The notes beneath the pieces are model-generated. The model ran no database searches, had not been told where the DNA came from, and was given only the letters and a program-made list of their open reading frames with translations. Positions 22,838-33,120 of a stretch of DNA of 64,000 bases are shown here, piece by piece (the stretch's first letter is position 1; every line of letters starts with the position of its first letter). The position numbers and the translations under genes were made by a program. Source of the DNA: Gammaproteobacteria bacterium (GTDB lineage: Bacteria > Pseudomonadota > Gammaproteobacteria > Enterobacterales > Alteromonadaceae); contig JAHKAA010000005.1 of NCBI GenBank assembly GCA_018825965.1, positions 1 to 64,000 of the forward strand, written 5' to 3'.

Positions 22838-24688
22838 CTACTCGTCGAGGAAGCTTTTTAATACTTCTGAACGGGAAGGGTGGCGCAGTTTACGCAGCGC
22901 TTTGGCTTCGATTTGACGGATACGTTCCCGTGTGACGTCAAACTGTTTGCCTACTTCTTCCAGAGTATGGTCGGTATTCATATCGATACCAAAACGCATA
23001 CGCAGTACTTTTGCTTCACGGGCTGTTAAACCGGCCAACACTTCGTTGGTGGCGGCTTTTAAGCTTTCCATGGTGGCTGAGTCCAGCGGCGATTCTGAAG
23101 AGCTGTCTTCGATAAAATCACCTAAATGCGAATCTTCATCGTCACCTATTGGTGTTTCCATGGAGATTGGCTCTTTGGCTATTTTCAGCACTTTACGGAT
23201 CTTGTCTTCCGGCATGCCCATACGTTCGGACAATTCTTCCGGAGACGGCTCACGGCCCATTTCCTGCAACATCTGACGTGAAATACGGTTCAGTTTGTTG
23301 ATGGTTTCAATCATATGCACAGGGATACGGATAGTACGGGCCTGGTCAGCGATTGAACGTGTGATAGCCTGACGGATCCACCATGTAGCATAAGTTGAAA
23401 ACTTATAACCACGACGGTATTCGAACTTGTCGACAGCTTTCATCAAGCCGATGTTACCTTCCTGAATTAAATCAAGAAATTGTAAGCCACGGTTGGTGTA
23501 CTTTTTCGCGATAGAAATAACCAGACGTAAGTTCGCCTCAACCATTTCTTTTTTCGCACGACGGGCCTTGGCTTCACCAATCGACATGCGACGGTTGATA
23601 TCTTTAATTTTAAAGATCGAAAGGCCGGTCTCTTCTTCAATTTTTTTCAGCTTCTCAACGCTGCGGAACAAATCGTCACGCATCTCACCCAGCCTGGCTG
23701 AATAAGGTTTGCCTGCCGCAATTTCGGCGTCGATCCATGCCGTTGAGTTTTCGTTGCCGCTGAAAGACTTCATAAAGTTTTTCTTTGGCATTTTTGCGTA
23801 CTCAACGCAGTTCTTCATCACAATACGTTCCTGGACGCGCACGCGGTCCATCATTTCACGCATGTTTTTGACCAGACGGTCGAACTGTTTTGGCACTAAA
23901 CGGAAGCAACGGAACACTTCGCTCAGTTTTTCAATTTCTTCTTTGGTGGTCTGGTGTTCACGGCCGTTTTTGACGATAGAGCTACGGGTTACTTCGTACT
24001 GAGTACGGAGTTCACCAAACTTCTCGCGGGCCATTTCCGGATCCGGACCAGTGTCAGCCTCTTCGTCTGAGTCTTCTGACTCTTCGTCGTCACCAGATAT
24101 ATCAGCGTCTTCATCGGCCAGTTCTTCTTCTGGCACATCAGAACCGATATGAGTGGCCGTTGGGGCCATATCATCCACTTCGTTTGGATCGATAAATGCG
24201 GTGACAATGTCACTTAAGCGAATTTCTTCGGCTTCGAATTTATCCCACTGTTCTAACAGGTAGGTGATGGCTTCAGGGTATTCAGCCACAGAGGTCTGAA
24301 CCTGATTGATACCATCTTCAATCCGTTTGGCGATGTCGATTTCGCCTTCACGGGTTAACAGCTCTACAGTGCCCATTTCGCGCATATACATGCGGACCGG
24401 ATCTGTAGTGCGACCTAACTCTTTATCCACACTGACTAAAGCCTGAGCGGCTTCTTCTGCGGCGTCTTCATCCGGCGCAGCGTCAGTCATGATCAGGTCA
24501 TCGGCATCTGGTGCTGTTTCAAACACCTGAATACCCATGTCATTGATCATACGGATAATGTCTTCGATCTGATCGGAGTCAATAATATCTTGTGGAAGAT
24601 GATCATTAACTTCAGCAAAGGTCAAATAACCTTGCTCTTTACCCTTTAAGATCAGGAGTTTTAGTTGCGACTGAGGATTATGCTCCAT
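22838..24688 (-). CDS. rpoD: RNA polymerase primary sigma factor RpoD
   Basis: A 616-residue sigma-70. Region 1.1 opens [32 protein letters not shown]. Region 1.2 has [22 protein letters not shown], followed by the long acidic non-conserved insert. Regions 2.3-2.4 read [21 protein letters not shown], and region 4.2 ends [32 protein letters not shown]. It directs housekeeping promoter recognition. ATG 24688 was preferred over 24709 as the normal family start. It is last of the macromolecular-synthesis genes after dnaG and followed by a good terminator. Length matches the 613-residue E. coli protein. Confidence 0.98.
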   Translation of the reverse strand: MEHNPQSQLKLLILKGKEQGYLTFAEVNDHLPQDIIDSDQIEDIIRMINDMGIQVFETAPDADDLIMTDAAPDEDAAEEAAQALVSVDKELGRTTDPVRMYMREMGTVELLTREGEIDIAKRIEDGINQVQTSVAEYPEAITYLLEQWDKFEAEEIRLSDIVTAFIDPNEVDDMAPTATHIGSDVPEEELADEDADISGDDEESEDSDEEADTGPDPEMAREKFGELRTQYEVTRSSIVKNGREHQTTKEEIEKLSEVFRCFRLVPKQFDRLVKNMREMMDRVRVQERIVMKNCVEYAKMPKKNFMKSFSGNENSTAWIDAEIAAGKPYSARLGEMRDDLFRSVEKLKKIEEETGLSIFKIKDINRRMSIGEAKARRAKKEMVEANLRLVISIAKKYTNRGLQFLDLIQEGNIGLMKAVDKFEYRRGYKFSTYATWWIRQAITRSIADQARTIRIPVHMIETINKLNRISRQMLQEMGREPSPEELSERMGMPEDKIRKVLKIAKEPISMETPIGDDEDSHLGDFIEDSSSESPLDSATMESLKAATNEVLAGLTAREAKVLRMRFGIDMNTDHTLEEVGKQFDVTRERIRQIEAKALRKLRHPSRSEVLKSFLDE

Positions 24689-24791
24689 AGAGGCTGTTCT
24701 TCCACCCAAATAGTTAGTTCAAAAATGCGAATTAGCGATTATAACAAAGCGCGGCTTTTCTAGCCACCGCGCAATGACGGCTTACTCACGG

Positions 24792-26516
24792 TTATTTGCT
24801 TTTAAAAGCTTTTAACAGCAACACAAATTCGTGTTTCTCCGCCGTGGTCAGTTGCTGCAATGTATCTTTGCGTTGCAATTCTTCCAGACGTTGGCCCAGA
24901 TACTGATCTTCTATAGATCTGAATGTATCCAGAAATTCTTTGGTTAACTGCTCTTCGGCAACCTGATGGTCCCATAAAGCCAGTTTTACCAGTATGTTGT
25001 ATTCGGGCGTATCGCGCCAATGCTCCAGCAATTGAGCTGTGGTCAGCTCAGGCTGAGCTAATAAAGTGTCCTGTATGGTCAGTAACAACTGAATACCAGG
25101 TAAATTCGCTTGCGCCAGTTCAGGAGCCAGTGGCATCACTTTGGCGAGCGCAGGGTATTGCAATAACAATGCTATAGCCCGGCGCATCGGCGTAATTTTT
25201 GTGGTCGCAGGAGCTTTGCTCTGCACCTTAGTCTGGCTTCTGGCCGCCGTATTGTGCTGCGACGATTTACCAACCAGCGATCCCAGGGTTTCAAACAAGG
25301 CATCGCGGTAAAATTCACTTGGAATTTGTTTAATCAGCTCGTTACCTTTGACCCATAAAGCGGATTTTCCGGCGTCGCTTTTTAAATCTAACTCTTTGGC
25401 CAGATGGTCAAATAAATACTGACCTAAAGGCATGGCCTGTTCCAGACGGTTTAAAAAGGCGTCTTTGCCTTCTTTTTGCACCAGCGAGTCAGGGTCTTCG
25501 CCGTCCGGTAAAAATACAAAATTCAGTTCAACGCCATCTTTTAAATGCGGTAAAGCACTTTGTAAAGCACGCCATGCGGCGTCGCGGCCAGCTCTGTCGC
25601 CGTCATAACAACAAGTGACAGTGCTGGTCAGGCGGAATAACGTATGCATATGATCTGGGGTCGTGGCAGTGCCTAAACAAGCCACCGCAAAAGATATTCC
25701 TTGCTCAGCCAGTCCAACCACATCCATATAACCTTCAACAATCAGCACACGATTCAGCCGATCCTGGCTTTGTCTGGCTTCGTATAAGCCATAAAGTTCA
25801 CGGCCTTTGTGGAAAAGCCGGGTCTCAGGAGAGTTTAGATACTTTGGCGTACCTTCACCTATCACCCTGCCGCCAAAACCTATCACTCTGCCGCGTTTAT
25901 CCCTGATGGGAAACATTAAACGGTCGCGGAAAAAATCGTATTCACGGCCCTGCTCATTACGGCTTATCAATTTAATTTCGAATAACTGATCGCGCGCTGA
26001 ACGTGAAACACCTAACTGCTTTAAGACAAAATCCCAGCTGTCAGGTGCGTAGCCTATGCCGTATTTTGTTGCTGTGGCCTCTGAAATACCACGTTTCTGT
26101 AAATAAGTGGCAGCGTGAACCTGCTGCTTCAGCTGTTGCTGATACAAATCTGCCGCTTTTTGCATCTGGCTGTAGTCGTCGGCCTGAGCCTGCGGATACT
26201 GCTTACCACTGCCTTGTTCGCGTGGTATCTCTAAATGATGCTGCTTCGCCAGTTCTTCAATGGCTTCTACAAATTCAAGCTGTTCGTACGCCATCATAAA
26301 ACTGATGGCATTGCCGTGAGCGCCACAACCAAAGCAATGGTAAAACTGTTTGTCGCTACTTACGGTAAAAGAAGGGGATTTTTCGTTATGGAAAGGGCAA
26401 CAAGCCTGGTAATTCTTACCGGCCTTTTTTAACGGAACTCTGTGATCGATCAGTTCCACTATATCTGTACGAGCTAATAAGTCGTCGATAAAGTGTCTGG
26501 GGATTTGTCCTGCCAC
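24792..26516 (-). CDS. dnaG: DNA primase DnaG
   Basis: A 574-residue primase that lays RNA primers at the replication fork. The N-terminal zinc ribbon uses Cys40, His43, Cys61 and Cys64 (CPFHNEKSPSF, YHCFGCGAHG). The TOPRIM catalytic core contains VEGYMDVVGL and CYDGDRAGRDAAWRAL. A shorter, less conserved C-terminal helicase-binding domain follows (about 430-574). It lies between yqeY and rpoD with a terminator-like hairpin ahead of it, consistent with the low expression known for E. coli dnaG. Slightly shorter than the 581-residue E. coli enzyme. Confidence 0.97.
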   Translation of the reverse strand: MAGQIPRHFIDDLLARTDIVELIDHRVPLKKAGKNYQACCPFHNEKSPSFTVSSDKQFYHCFGCGAHGNAISFMMAYEQLEFVEAIEELAKQHHLEIPREQGSGKQYPQAQADDYSQMQKAADLYQQQLKQQVHAATYLQKRGISEATATKYGIGYAPDSWDFVLKQLGVSRSARDQLFEIKLISRNEQGREYDFFRDRLMFPIRDKRGRVIGFGGRVIGEGTPKYLNSPETRLFHKGRELYGLYEARQSQDRLNRVLIVEGYMDVVGLAEQGISFAVACLGTATTPDHMHTLFRLTSTVTCCYDGDRAGRDAAWRALQSALPHLKDGVELNFVFLPDGEDPDSLVQKEGKDAFLNRLEQAMPLGQYLFDHLAKELDLKSDAGKSALWVKGNELIKQIPSEFYRDALFETLGSLVGKSSQHNTAARSQTKVQSKAPATTKITPMRRAIALLLQYPALAKVMPLAPELAQANLPGIQLLLTIQDTLLAQPELTTAQLLEHWRDTPEYNILVKLALWDHQVAEEQLTKEFLDTFRSIEDQYLGQRLEELQRKDTLQQLTTAEKHEFVLLLKAFKSK

Positions 26517-26540
26517 CTTTTTCCTTTTTACTTGTATTCA

Positions 26541-26570
26541 GAAAAAGACAAGCCGTGCTAAGGGCACGGC
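26541..26570 (-). terminator. internal terminator/attenuator before dnaG
   Basis: GCCGTGC and GCACGGC (26552-26558, 26564-26570) pair around a 5-base loop. On the minus strand the stem is followed by TTGTCTTTTTC. It sits between yqeY and dnaG, the same place as the partial terminator T1 of the E. coli rpsU-dnaG-rpoD operon, and should reduce read-through into dnaG. Confidence 0.75.
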
Positions 26571-26592
26571 GTGCAGTAGTTCAGCTAGAAGC

Positions 26593-27036
26593 TTAACTCA
26601 AACGAGCTTTAATAACCTGACTTAAAACGGCCATATCAGTACGGCCTTGAACCTGTGGCTTTAAGTAGGCCATAACTTTCGCCATGTCCTGCATTCCAGA
26701 GGCTGCAACAGCAGTAATAGCATGTTGCACTAAATCATCCAGCTCAGCCTGAGATAAGGCTTGTGGCAAAAACTGTTCTACGATTACGATTTCTGCTAAT
26801 TCAATATCAGCTAAATCTTGCCGACCTGCTGCACTGTACTGACTGGCAGATTCTTTACGCTGTTTTACCATTTTGGTAAGTACAGGAAGAATATTGGTGT
26901 CATCAGGCACCATCTGCAAGTCAATTTGACGTTGTTTGATTTCAGCTAAAGCTAAACGAATAGTGCCGAGACGCAATTTGTCTTTGGCACGCATTGCGTC
27001 TTTTTGGGCTTCTTGCAGCTGTTCTAACAATGCCAT
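26593..27036 (-). CDS. yqeY: GatB/YqeY domain protein
   Basis: A 147-residue YqeY-family protein: MALLEQLQEAQKDAMRAKDKLRLGTIRLALAEIKQRQID at the start and KVMAYLKPQVQGRTDMAVLSQVIKARLS at the end. The domain is related to the tRNA-binding tail of GatB, although this organism's role for it is unknown. It is commonly found between rpsU and dnaG in gammaproteobacteria, as here. It begins 16 bases after the rpsU stop and is presumably cotranscribed with it. Confidence 0.92.
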   Translation of the reverse strand: MALLEQLQEAQKDAMRAKDKLRLGTIRLALAEIKQRQIDLQMVPDDTNILPVLTKMVKQRKESASQYSAAGRQDLADIELAEIVIVEQFLPQALSQAELDDLVQHAITAVAASGMQDMAKVMAYLKPQVQGRTDMAVLSQVIKARLS

Positions 27037-27052
27037 AGGTCAGGCAATAATC

Positions 27053-27268
27053 TTAGTAAAGCTTGATGCGACGAGCGTTTTCGCGAGAAAGCTTTTTCAT
27101 GTGACGCTTAACAGCGGCAGCTTTCTTACGCTTACGAACCCAAGTTGGCTTCTCGAAAAACTCTTTAGAGCGTACATCAGCTAATACGCCAGCTTTTTCA
27201 CAAGAGCGCTTGAAACGACGTAAAGCTACGTCAAATGGTTCGTTTTCTTTTACTTTAACAACAGGCAT
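27053..27268 (-). CDS. rpsU: 30S ribosomal protein S21
   Basis: A 71-residue, strongly basic protein identical in pattern to bS21: [41 protein letters not shown], ending [11 protein letters not shown]. It assists initiation by the small ribosomal subunit. It is first in the rpsU-yqeY-dnaG-rpoD transcript. A GGTTAG/CTAACC stem (27293-27307) lies in its leader. The tsaD gene starts divergently 170 bases away, the usual gammaproteobacterial arrangement. Confidence 0.98.
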   Translation of the reverse strand: MPVVKVKENEPFDVALRRFKRSCEKAGVLADVRSKEFFEKPTWVRKRKKAAAVKRHMKKLSRENARRIKLY

Positions 27269-27437
27269 TAAATTCTCACCTCGGTCAACTCTGGTTAGTG
27301 TCTAACCAATACGATTAAAAATGGTGCGGCATTTTACTCAAAAGCCAGCCCCAATGTAAAGCAATAAGTGTTGTACTGGTGATGATGCTCAGATCTCAGT
27401 ACAATTCGCCGCGTAGCATATAGGTAAGGGGAGTAAA

Positions 27438-28451
27438 ATGCGAGTACTTGGCATAGAAACATCGTGTGATGAAACAGGCATCGCTGTGTACGATGAAGAG
27501 CGGGGTCTGTTAAGTCATGTGTTATACAGCCAGATCCCTTTGCATGCAGATTATGGTGGTGTAGTGCCTGAACTGGCTTCACGGGACCATATCCGTAAAA
27601 CTTTGCCGCTTATACAACAAGCGTTAAAGGAAGCGGGTTGCGAGGCGTCTGACATAGACGGTGTGGCTTATACAGCAGGCCCTGGTTTAGCCGGCGCTTT
27701 GTTAGTGGGCGCTTCGATAGGCCGCAGTTTAGCTTTTGCCTGGGGCAAACCAGCACTTGCAGTGCATCATATGGAAGGCCATTTATTAGCACCTATGCTG
27801 GAAGAAAACCCACCGGAGTTTCCTTTTATTGCGTTATTGGTATCAGGCGGTCATACCCAGTTAGTGCGGGTAGATGGCATAGGTCAGTATCAGTTATTGG
27901 GTGAATCTGTCGATGATGCCGCAGGTGAAGCTTTTGATAAAACAGCCAAATTAATGGGGCTGGACTATCCGGGCGGGCCTTTGCTTGCCAAATTAGCGAC
28001 TCAGGGGCAGGCCGATAAATATGCCTTTCCGCGCCCTATGACAGACAGACCCGGCTTAAATTTCAGTTTCAGTGGTTTAAAAACGGCTGCTGCTAATGTG
28101 ATTGCCGCCGAAGGCAAAAGCCCGGAAGTGCAAGCGAATATAGCAGCGTCATTTCAGCAGGCCGTGGTCGATACTTTGGTATTAAAATGTCGTCGTGCTT
28201 TAAAAGAGCAGCGCTTAAAACGTTTAGTAGTGGCAGGTGGTGTTAGCGCTAATACCTCGTTACGTGAACAACTGGAAGTGTTACTGAAAAGCTTAAAAGG
28301 CGAAGTCTATTACCCACGCAAAGAATTTTGCACCGACAATGGCGCTATGATTGCTTTTGCAGGTTTTCAGCGTTTAAGAGCAGGGCAGCAGCAGGATTTA
28401 ACTATAGGTGTGACACCACGTTGGCCTATGGAGCAATTACCTGCTCTTTAA
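27438..28451 (+). CDS. tsaD: TsaD, tRNA threonylcarbamoyladenosine transferase subunit
   Basis: A 337-residue ASKHA-fold metalloprotein. The start [19 protein letters not shown] is diagnostic. Metal ligands His111 and His115 lie in [10 protein letters not shown], followed by SGGHTQLV and the nucleotide-binding [12 protein letters not shown], with the C-terminal metal Asp in [12 protein letters not shown]. With TsaB and TsaE it transfers threonylcarbamoyl to A37 of ANN-decoding tRNAs. AGGGGAG at 27426-27432 precedes the ATG. Divergent from rpsU, convergent with plsY. Confidence 0.97.
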   Translation: MRVLGIETSCDETGIAVYDEERGLLSHVLYSQIPLHADYGGVVPELASRDHIRKTLPLIQQALKEAGCEASDIDGVAYTAGPGLAGALLVGASIGRSLAFAWGKPALAVHHMEGHLLAPMLEENPPEFPFIALLVSGGHTQLVRVDGIGQYQLLGESVDDAAGEAFDKTAKLMGLDYPGGPLLAKLATQGQADKYAFPRPMTDRPGLNFSFSGLKTAAANVIAAEGKSPEVQANIAASFQQAVVDTLVLKCRRALKEQRLKRLVVAGGVSANTSLREQLEVLLKSLKGEVYYPRKEFCTDNGAMIAFAGFQRLRAGQQQDLTIGVTPRWPMEQLPAL

Positions 28452-28458
28452 TTCAGCT

Positions 28459-29082
28459 TTATTCCTGGTCGGGATCCTGAGGTTTGGTTTTGCGGTTTTT
28501 ATGCCAGACCTTAGTTTCCTGATTATTCCAGAGCCGGATAATATTGTCTTTGTGACGGATAATAATCAAAAGGCTCAGCATAGACACAGGTATGGTATAC
28601 AAAGGTTTGATAAACCAGGTGAAAATAGGCGCAAGTGCCACAGTGACAATAGCAGCCAGCGACGAATAGCCTGTAGCCCCTATCAGCATCATCCAGGTAG
28701 AAATCAGTAAACCTGCTAAATCCAGTCCTATAGGCATCATGCTGCCAAAAGCTGTGGCTACTGCTTTACCGCCTTTAAAACCAAAAAACACCGGGAATAT
28801 ATGGCCTAAACAGGCACAAACCGCAATCATGCCCAGATAAAAGGCTTCTATGCCTAAAAAATAAGAACCCCAAACCGGAATAGTGCCTTTGAGTACATCA
28901 AACACCAGCACCAATGACGCGGGGAAAGCGCCGCCTAAACGTAATACGTTGGTGGCGCCCGGATTACCTGAACCATGAGTGCGTGGATCGGGCAGCCTGA
29001 ATAGTTGACTGACCAGAATGGCAGACGAGATTGAGCCGCTTAGATAAGCGAGCAGCATCAAAATCGCTATGGTCACTGTCAT
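28459..29082 (-). CDS. plsY: PlsY, acyl-phosphate glycerol-3-phosphate acyltransferase
   Basis: A 207-residue inner-membrane enzyme with about five helices. Conserved cytoplasmic motifs are visible: [29 protein letters not shown] and the C-terminal [11 protein letters not shown]. It makes lysophosphatidic acid from acyl-phosphate and glycerol-3-phosphate. The C-terminal tail is basic and somewhat long ([17 protein letters not shown]). It sits between tsaD and folB as in many gammaproteobacteria. A separate PlsC at 58292 would catalyse the next acylation. Confidence 0.96.
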   Translation of the reverse strand: MTVTIAILMLLAYLSGSISSAILVSQLFRLPDPRTHGSGNPGATNVLRLGGAFPASLVLVFDVLKGTIPVWGSYFLGIEAFYLGMIAVCACLGHIFPVFFGFKGGKAVATAFGSMMPIGLDLAGLLISTWMMLIGATGYSSLAAIVTVALAPIFTWFIKPLYTIPVSMLSLLIIIRHKDNIIRLWNNQETKVWHKNRKTKPQDPDQE

Positions 29083-29218
29083 GGATTAAGGTTCCTCAGT
29101 CCGGCAAAGTAGGCTAAAATCGGCCTCTGTCTACAAGGCGTTCAGAATATAGGCTTTTTTAATTTTTGCCTATCCGACCAGCCTACCTGAAACAAGTCTT
29201 TAACAAAAGCGGAAATCT

Positions 29219-29572
29219 ATGACGGATATAGTTTTTATCAGGCAATTTAAAGTCCAGACGGTGATAGGTGTGTATGACTGGGAAAAAGCTATACAGCAGA
29301 CACTGGAATTTGATTTAGAGCTCGCAACAGATATCCGCCAGGCCGCTGCCACTGACGATTTGCAATACACCCTGGATTACAGCGCCGTTTGTACTGCCAT
29401 AGCAGAGCTTTGTCAGCAACCTCACGAACTGATTGAAACTGTGGCTGAAAAAGTGGCAGCTATGGTACTGGAAAAATTCCCAACTAAAGCCGTGAAAGTG
29501 ACTATCGGCAAGCCTGCAGCAGTGCCGGCAGCAGCTTGTGTTGGCGTATCTATATCGCGTGGAAACTGGTAA
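29219..29572 (+). CDS. folB: FolB, dihydroneopterin aldolase
   Basis: A 117-residue protein. The start DIVFIRQFKVQTVIGVYDWEK, the DYSAVCTAIAEL helix and VKVTIGKPAAVPAAACVGVSISRG match FolB; the Lys in IGKPA and the Glu in the N-terminal strand region (GVYDWE) are the expected catalytic residues. It converts dihydroneopterin to 6-hydroxymethyl-dihydropterin and glycolaldehyde in folate synthesis. Its stop codon overlaps the folK start (TAATG), so the two successive pathway enzymes are coupled. Confidence 0.95.
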   Translation: MTDIVFIRQFKVQTVIGVYDWEKAIQQTLEFDLELATDIRQAAATDDLQYTLDYSAVCTAIAELCQQPHELIETVAEKVAAMVLEKFPTKAVKVTIGKPAAVPAAACVGVSISRGNW

Positions 29573-30093
29573 TGGCGCTGATTTATATCAGTATTGGCAG
29601 CAACATAGAGCGGGATTTGCATATCAGCGCCGCCTATCTGGAACTGTCGGCTTTGTTTGGCGAAATTCGCTGCTCTGCTGTGTATGAAAGTGAAGCTGTG
29701 GGTTTTGACGGCGATGCTTTTTATAATCTGGTGGCGCAAGCCAGCACCAATTTATCTGTGGCCGACTGTGTTGCAGCTTTTAAGGCGATAGAGCAAAAAT
29801 ATGGCCGGCCAGCTAAGTCACCTAAATTTTGTGGCAAACGGCTGGATCTGGATTTGCTGACCTACGATCAACTGGTGTGCAAGGCGCCTGTTGAATTACC
29901 GCGCGATGAAATTACTAAAAACGCCTTTGTATTATTGCCTTTATCTGAATTGGCACCAGAGCAGGTTCATCCGCTGACAGGCCAAAGCTATCAGCAGATG
30001 TGGCAAGCGTATCAAGAGCCACAAAAGCTGTGGCAAGTGGCTTTTAACTGGCCGAATGCTGCTCCTGCCACTGTAGTTTTGCCGCCGAAATAG
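29572..30093 (+). CDS. folK: FolK, hydroxymethyl-dihydropterin pyrophosphokinase
   Basis: A 173-residue enzyme that pyrophosphorylates the FolB product. Signature segments: [39 protein letters not shown], and the HPPK motif [11 protein letters not shown] with its metal-binding aspartates. ATG 29572 was chosen because it overlaps the folB stop and gives the standard start; the longer frame from 29536 lies within folB. The C-terminal 17 codons overlap the convergent cca gene by 50 bases. Confidence 0.94.
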   Translation: MALIYISIGSNIERDLHISAAYLELSALFGEIRCSAVYESEAVGFDGDAFYNLVAQASTNLSVADCVAAFKAIEQKYGRPAKSPKFCGKRLDLDLLTYDQLVCKAPVELPRDEITKNAFVLLPLSELAPEQVHPLTGQSYQQMWQAYQEPQKLWQVAFNWPNAAPATVVLPPK

Positions 30094-31288
30094 CCTCAAG
30101 CCGCGCTTTGGCGACTTCCTGTTTAATAGCTTCACCTTTTAAACCCAAAGCGACAATAGCCTTCACATCAATAGCCCGGGCTGCTAACGCAAGCTGACGT
30201 AAATAATCAGCTTGTGGGTAAGCAGCCTGTTCAAAGCCGGTACGACCTCGTAAATCTGCTATGGCACAAAGCAGCAATAAGTCCAGACGTTCGGGTTTAC
30301 GCCATACATCTATGCCATCAAATAACTTTTGTACTGTGGCAGGTCTAAGCTCAAAAGCTTTGTGCAGCAACTGATGATATTCACAGGCCAATAAGGCCAA
30401 ATCACGACAATCGTTGGGTACTCTAATACGGCTGCAAAGCTCCTGCACCAAGGGTAAACCGCTGTACTCATGACCGTGATGTTTGGGCCATAAAGCCGGG
30501 TCCGTGACACCTTTACCCAGATCATGGCAAAGTGCGGCAAAACGCACATCCAGCCGCTCTGACAATAAAGCCGCTTGTTTGAGCACTAACATGCAGTGGA
30601 TGCCTGTGTCTATTTCCGGATGCCACTTTTCTGGATTTGGCACACCCCACAGCTGATCCAGTTCAGGCATTAATACTTTTAAGGCACCACAGCTGTGCAG
30701 TAATTCAAAATAAGTCTGAGGGTCTTGTTCTGTTAAAGCCCGTGCCGTTTCCTGCCAGACCCGCTCAGCCGTTAAATGCTCCAGCTCACCGCTGTTGCTT
30801 AACTCTGTCATCAATTGCAGGGTTTCAGCGGCTACCGTAAAACCCAAATGAAAATAGCGGGCGTAAAAACGCGCAACTCTTAGCACACGTAGCGGGTCTT
30901 CACTAAAAGCAGGGGATACATGACGCAGGATTTTAGCTTTGATATCGGCCACACCGCCATAAGGGTCCTGTAATTCACCTGACTCATCTTTGGCAATGGC
31001 GTTGATGGTTAAATCACGGCGTTGTAAGTCCTGCTCTAAGGTAACGTCTTCTGCAAAATAACAGGCAAAACCTGTGTAGCCCTGGCCTTGTTTACGTTCA
31101 ATGCGCGCTAAAGCGTATTCCTGTTTGGTTTTGGGATGTAAAAAAACCGGGAAGTCTTTGCCCACAGCCTGATAGCCCAAAGCCAGCAATTGCTCTGGTG
31201 TAGCGCCTGTGACCAGCCAGTCCTGGTCCAAAGCCGGGTAGCCCAGCAGCTCGTCGCGGACAGCTCCGCCCACAAGATAAATTTTCAA
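30044..31288 (-). CDS. cca: CCA tRNA nucleotidyltransferase with HD domain
   Basis: A 414-residue class II nucleotidyltransferase, close to E. coli Cca (412). The head reads [24 protein letters not shown] with the metal-binding [17 protein letters not shown] and the ERVWQE neck follow. The HD domain contains CHDLGKG, giving phosphatase/phosphodiesterase activity as in the E. coli type. It repairs and completes tRNA 3' CCA ends. The C-terminus overlaps folK tail to tail by 50 bases. Confidence 0.95.
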   Translation of the reverse strand: MKIYLVGGAVRDELLGYPALDQDWLVTGATPEQLLALGYQAVGKDFPVFLHPKTKQEYALARIERKQGQGYTGFACYFAEDVTLEQDLQRRDLTINAIAKDESGELQDPYGGVADIKAKILRHVSPAFSEDPLRVLRVARFYARYFHLGFTVAAETLQLMTELSNSGELEHLTAERVWQETARALTEQDPQTYFELLHSCGALKVLMPELDQLWGVPNPEKWHPEIDTGIHCMLVLKQAALLSERLDVRFAALCHDLGKGVTDPALWPKHHGHEYSGLPLVQELCSRIRVPNDCRDLALLACEYHQLLHKAFELRPATVQKLFDGIDVWRKPERLDLLLLCAIADLRGRTGFEQAAYPQADYLRQLALAARAIDVKAIVALGLKGEAIKQEVAKARLEAISAAKLQWQEQHSAS

Positions 31289-31366
31289 TGCTTTCCTGCT
31301 CCCTCTTTTTTTGCCATTATAACGCCTTGCTTACAATTGTCGCCCTAACTCAGCAGCGGGAACCTT

Positions 31367-32275
31367 ATGTACACCGGATTTTTCGGTTTAACCAGTCAGC
31401 CTTTTTCTATAGCGCCGAACCCTGACTTTCTATTTTTGAGTCCTCGTCACGCTGAAGCTTTGGCGCATTTGCGTTATGGCTTAGGTGAGGCCGGTGGTTT
31501 TGTGCTGCTGACTGGCGAAGTGGGTACTGGCAAAACTACAGTGTCCCGCTGTTTATTGCAGGAACTGACAGATAAAACCGAAGTGGCTTTTATCTTAAAC
31601 CCAACCTTAAACGAGCTGGAACTGCTGGCTGCTATTTGTGATCAGTTAAAAATCCGCTACAAAAAATCCGACGCCAGCTTAAAAATGCTGACCGACAAAA
31701 TTACCAACCGTCTGACGAAAAACCATCAGGGGGGTAAAAACACTATTTTGATTATCGATGAAGCTCAGCATTTACAACCCGCTGTGCTTGAGCAATTGCG
31801 TTTACTCACCAACCTGGAAACCAATACCAAAAAGCTGTTGCAGGTGATTTTAATAGGTCAGCCGGAATTGCAGCAGTTATTGCAGCGTCAGGATTTACGT
31901 CAGTTGGCCCAGCGGATCACAGCCCGTTATCACTTAATGCCGTTGACTGAACAGGAAGTGCAGCAATACATCAGTTACCGTTTGCAGGTGGCTGGTTGCA
32001 GCCGGCCTGTGTTTACCGCTTCTGCTGTGAAAAAATTATTTTTATTATCAGGTGGTATTCCGCGCCTACTCAATTTAATCTGCGACCGCGCTATGTTAGG
32101 GGGTTATAGTCAGCAAAAGGCATTAATTGATGCAGGCCTGATCAGTCAGGCTGCTTCAGAAGTGCTGGCGATTAAACCTCAACCAGTGAAAGCGGCCTGG
32201 CCAGTTTGGTTATGGCCACTGTTAACTCTGGTGGCGTTAGGGGCTGGTGCAGGGCTGTCTGCATTATTGTGGTAA
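31367..32275 (+). CDS. gspA: GspA/ExeA-type AAA ATPase
   Basis: A 302-residue ATPase: MYTGFFGLTSQPFSIAPNPDFLFLS is the standard ExeA start, followed by Walker A GEVGTGKTTVS (50-60) and Walker B ILIIDEAQHL. A single C-terminal helix (VWLWPLLTLVALGAGAGLSALLW) anchors it in the inner membrane. Full-length ExeA also has a periplasmic peptidoglycan-binding domain, missing here, so this is the short form (also seen as MshM). With GspB it would help assemble a secretin or pilus machine. No other gsp genes are in the window. Confidence 0.85.
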   Translation: MYTGFFGLTSQPFSIAPNPDFLFLSPRHAEALAHLRYGLGEAGGFVLLTGEVGTGKTTVSRCLLQELTDKTEVAFILNPTLNELELLAAICDQLKIRYKKSDASLKMLTDKITNRLTKNHQGGKNTILIIDEAQHLQPAVLEQLRLLTNLETNTKKLLQVILIGQPELQQLLQRQDLRQLAQRITARYHLMPLTEQEVQQYISYRLQVAGCSRPVFTASAVKKLFLLSGGIPRLLNLICDRAMLGGYSQQKALIDAGLISQAASEVLAIKPQPVKAAWPVWLWPLLTLVALGAGAGLSALLW

Positions 32276-32297
32276 AAGACAGAGCAGGGGACCCGTC

Positions 32298-33110
32298 ATG
32301 TCGTTATTAATGGATGCGTTAAAGCAACAACAGCAAGTTCCGGTGGCTGCAGAACAGACTGCATCAGGCCTTGGCTGGCGTATTGTTGCTTTAATTTTAT
32401 TAGTGGTTTTAGGTTTAGTTTTGGGCTTTTTTGTGGGGCAGTATCAATTCAACAAAAAAGAGCCAACAGCTGTTGTTGAGGCAGCTCCTGTGGTTCAGGC
32501 AGCACCTGTTATTGCTAACGCGGCAGATATTGCCATGGAATTGCAACTGGCGGCGGATCTGTTAAAACCTGCAGAGTCAGTGCAACTGGAAGCAATACCA
32601 GAAGACGAAGCACAGTTAGTGGTTTCAGCCAGACGAGGCGAGAGAGTGTTGGGACGTTCCACAGATGAAGACTTTGTTGATTTTGAACAAATGCAGGAAG
32701 CTGATCTGCAAGATGACTTAACCCCTGTGGACGAGCTCTTACCTGCAGCAGAGCTGGAGCAATCTGACGTATCGGCAGAGCTGCGTGGAAAATTTGAATC
32801 AGCTTTGGCAGCTGCTGATGGCTCGCAGCTACGTCAACAACAGATTAATTACCACGATGCTCCGGCACAGGATATTAATCAGTTGGATGATCTGTTGCAG
32901 CGCCAGTTACCTTCCCTGCGTTTTGAAGCCCATGTTTATGCTACTGATGCTAAACAGCGTTGGATTAAAGTCAATGGCAAAGACTTACAACAAGGTCAGT
33001 GGGTCACTGCAGATATTCAGGTCAAAGAGATATTGCCACAGTATGTGGTACTGCAATTTAACCAGACTCAGTTTAGTGTCGAAGCCTTAACAGACTGGAG
33101 TTACAGGTAA
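32298..33110 (+). CDS. gspB: GspB-like general secretion protein
   Basis: A 270-residue bitopic inner-membrane protein. The start MSLLMDALKQQQQVP is the typical GspB/ExeB N-terminus. One helix follows (WRIVALILLVVLGLVLGFFVGQY), then a Pro/Ala/Gln-rich periplasmic linker, and a folded C-terminal domain (RFEAHVYATDAKQRWIKVNGKDLQQGQW). ATG 32298 is preferred over 32247, which lies within gspA; AGGGGACC provides the ribosome site. It is the expected partner of the ATPase directly upstream. Confidence 0.86.
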   Translation: MSLLMDALKQQQQVPVAAEQTASGLGWRIVALILLVVLGLVLGFFVGQYQFNKKEPTAVVEAAPVVQAAPVIANAADIAMELQLAADLLKPAESVQLEAIPEDEAQLVVSARRGERVLGRSTDEDFVDFEQMQEADLQDDLTPVDELLPAAELEQSDVSAELRGKFESALAAADGSQLRQQQINYHDAPAQDINQLDDLLQRQLPSLRFEAHVYATDAKQRWIKVNGKDLQQGQWVTADIQVKEILPQYVVLQFNQTQFSVEALTDWSYR

Positions 33111-33120
33111 AGTTTTTACC

